From positions 33,148,501-33,212,500 of the forward strand of contig CM066993.1 in NCBI GenBank assembly GCA_033977485.1: 64,000 nt of DNA. The letters run 5' to 3'. The stretch's first letter is position 1. The number at the start of each line of letters is the position of its first letter. The notes under the pieces are model-generated. The model did not search any database and had not been told where the DNA came from. It was given only the letters and a program-made list of their open reading frames with translations. Below, one piece after another: positions 63,905-64,000 of the stretch. The DNA comes from Hydrangea macrophylla (Eukaryota; Streptophyta; Magnoliopsida; Cornales; Hydrangeaceae). The position numbers were made by a program, and so were the translations under genes.

Positions 63905-64000
63905 TGTAGACACCCCAATTTTGACCGATCGTCGAATTCAGGGGATGATTACCTTTAAAAATCGATGACGACAATGTTTGACGTATTTTGAAAATCTTCA
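63905..64000 (+). repeat. Start of the 3' LTR of element C (cut by the window edge)
   Basis: It begins TGTAGACACCCCAATTTTGA as in B and D, then diverges within 40 bases. Only 96 bases are visible. Confidence 0.85.

Overview
The window is repeat-rich nuclear DNA of a flowering plant. Evidence for this is wall-to-wall LTR retrotransposons of plant-specific lineages (Tat, Athila-like, Del/Tekay, copia), an Ac-like hAT element, and plant-only domains (plant mobile domain, DUF7745-like). I see no ordinary host gene, no intact tRNA or rRNA gene and nothing bacterial. The species cannot be told from this sequence.

Layout. 1-5111: a badly decayed plus-strand Del/Tekay-type Ty3/gypsy element, split at 3138-3695 by a GC-rich non-autonomous hAT element with a perfect 8-bp target duplication. 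5403-7290: a minus-strand Ty1/copia fragment cut at both ends. 7365-9575: two tandem arrays homologous to those at 61280-63400. From about 9576 to the right edge lies an old Tat-type element ('C'), broken into pieces by three later insertions: Tat element 'A' (9795-37380, duplication GGATT), solo LTR 'D' (37805-41182, duplication GATGC) and Tat element 'B' (43531-60571, duplication CACCA). Element A is itself split by a non-autonomous Athila-like element 'E' (17451-24571, duplication CTCCT). All these boundaries were read directly from LTR ends and target duplications.

Genes. A and B encode Gag, aspartic protease with a G-patch, reverse transcriptase, two RNase H domains and integrase. Both are disabled by a few stops, mostly of the C-to-T or G-to-A type, and one frameshift each; B keeps an open Gag-protease frame of 862 residues. 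E has no pol, only a 568-residue protein of unknown family. Between pol and the 3' LTR, A carries antisense cargo: an open DUF7745-like frame and a six-exon plant-mobile-domain gene whose introns survive because they are antisense to the element's RNA. B keeps a truncated DUF7745-like relic.

The most interesting layer is RNA-like structure in the non-coding parts of the Tat elements. It includes a repeated CTACG/CGTAG hairpin, a CTAGG/CCTAG hairpin capped by GAAA, an LTR hairpin with a GNRA loop and compensatory changes, and 60-bp arrays whose every unit is two inverted repeats. Many imperfect pairs in these are G.U in the element's sense RNA. B's primer-binding site is also unusual: complementarity to tRNA-Arg runs for about 50 nt instead of 18.
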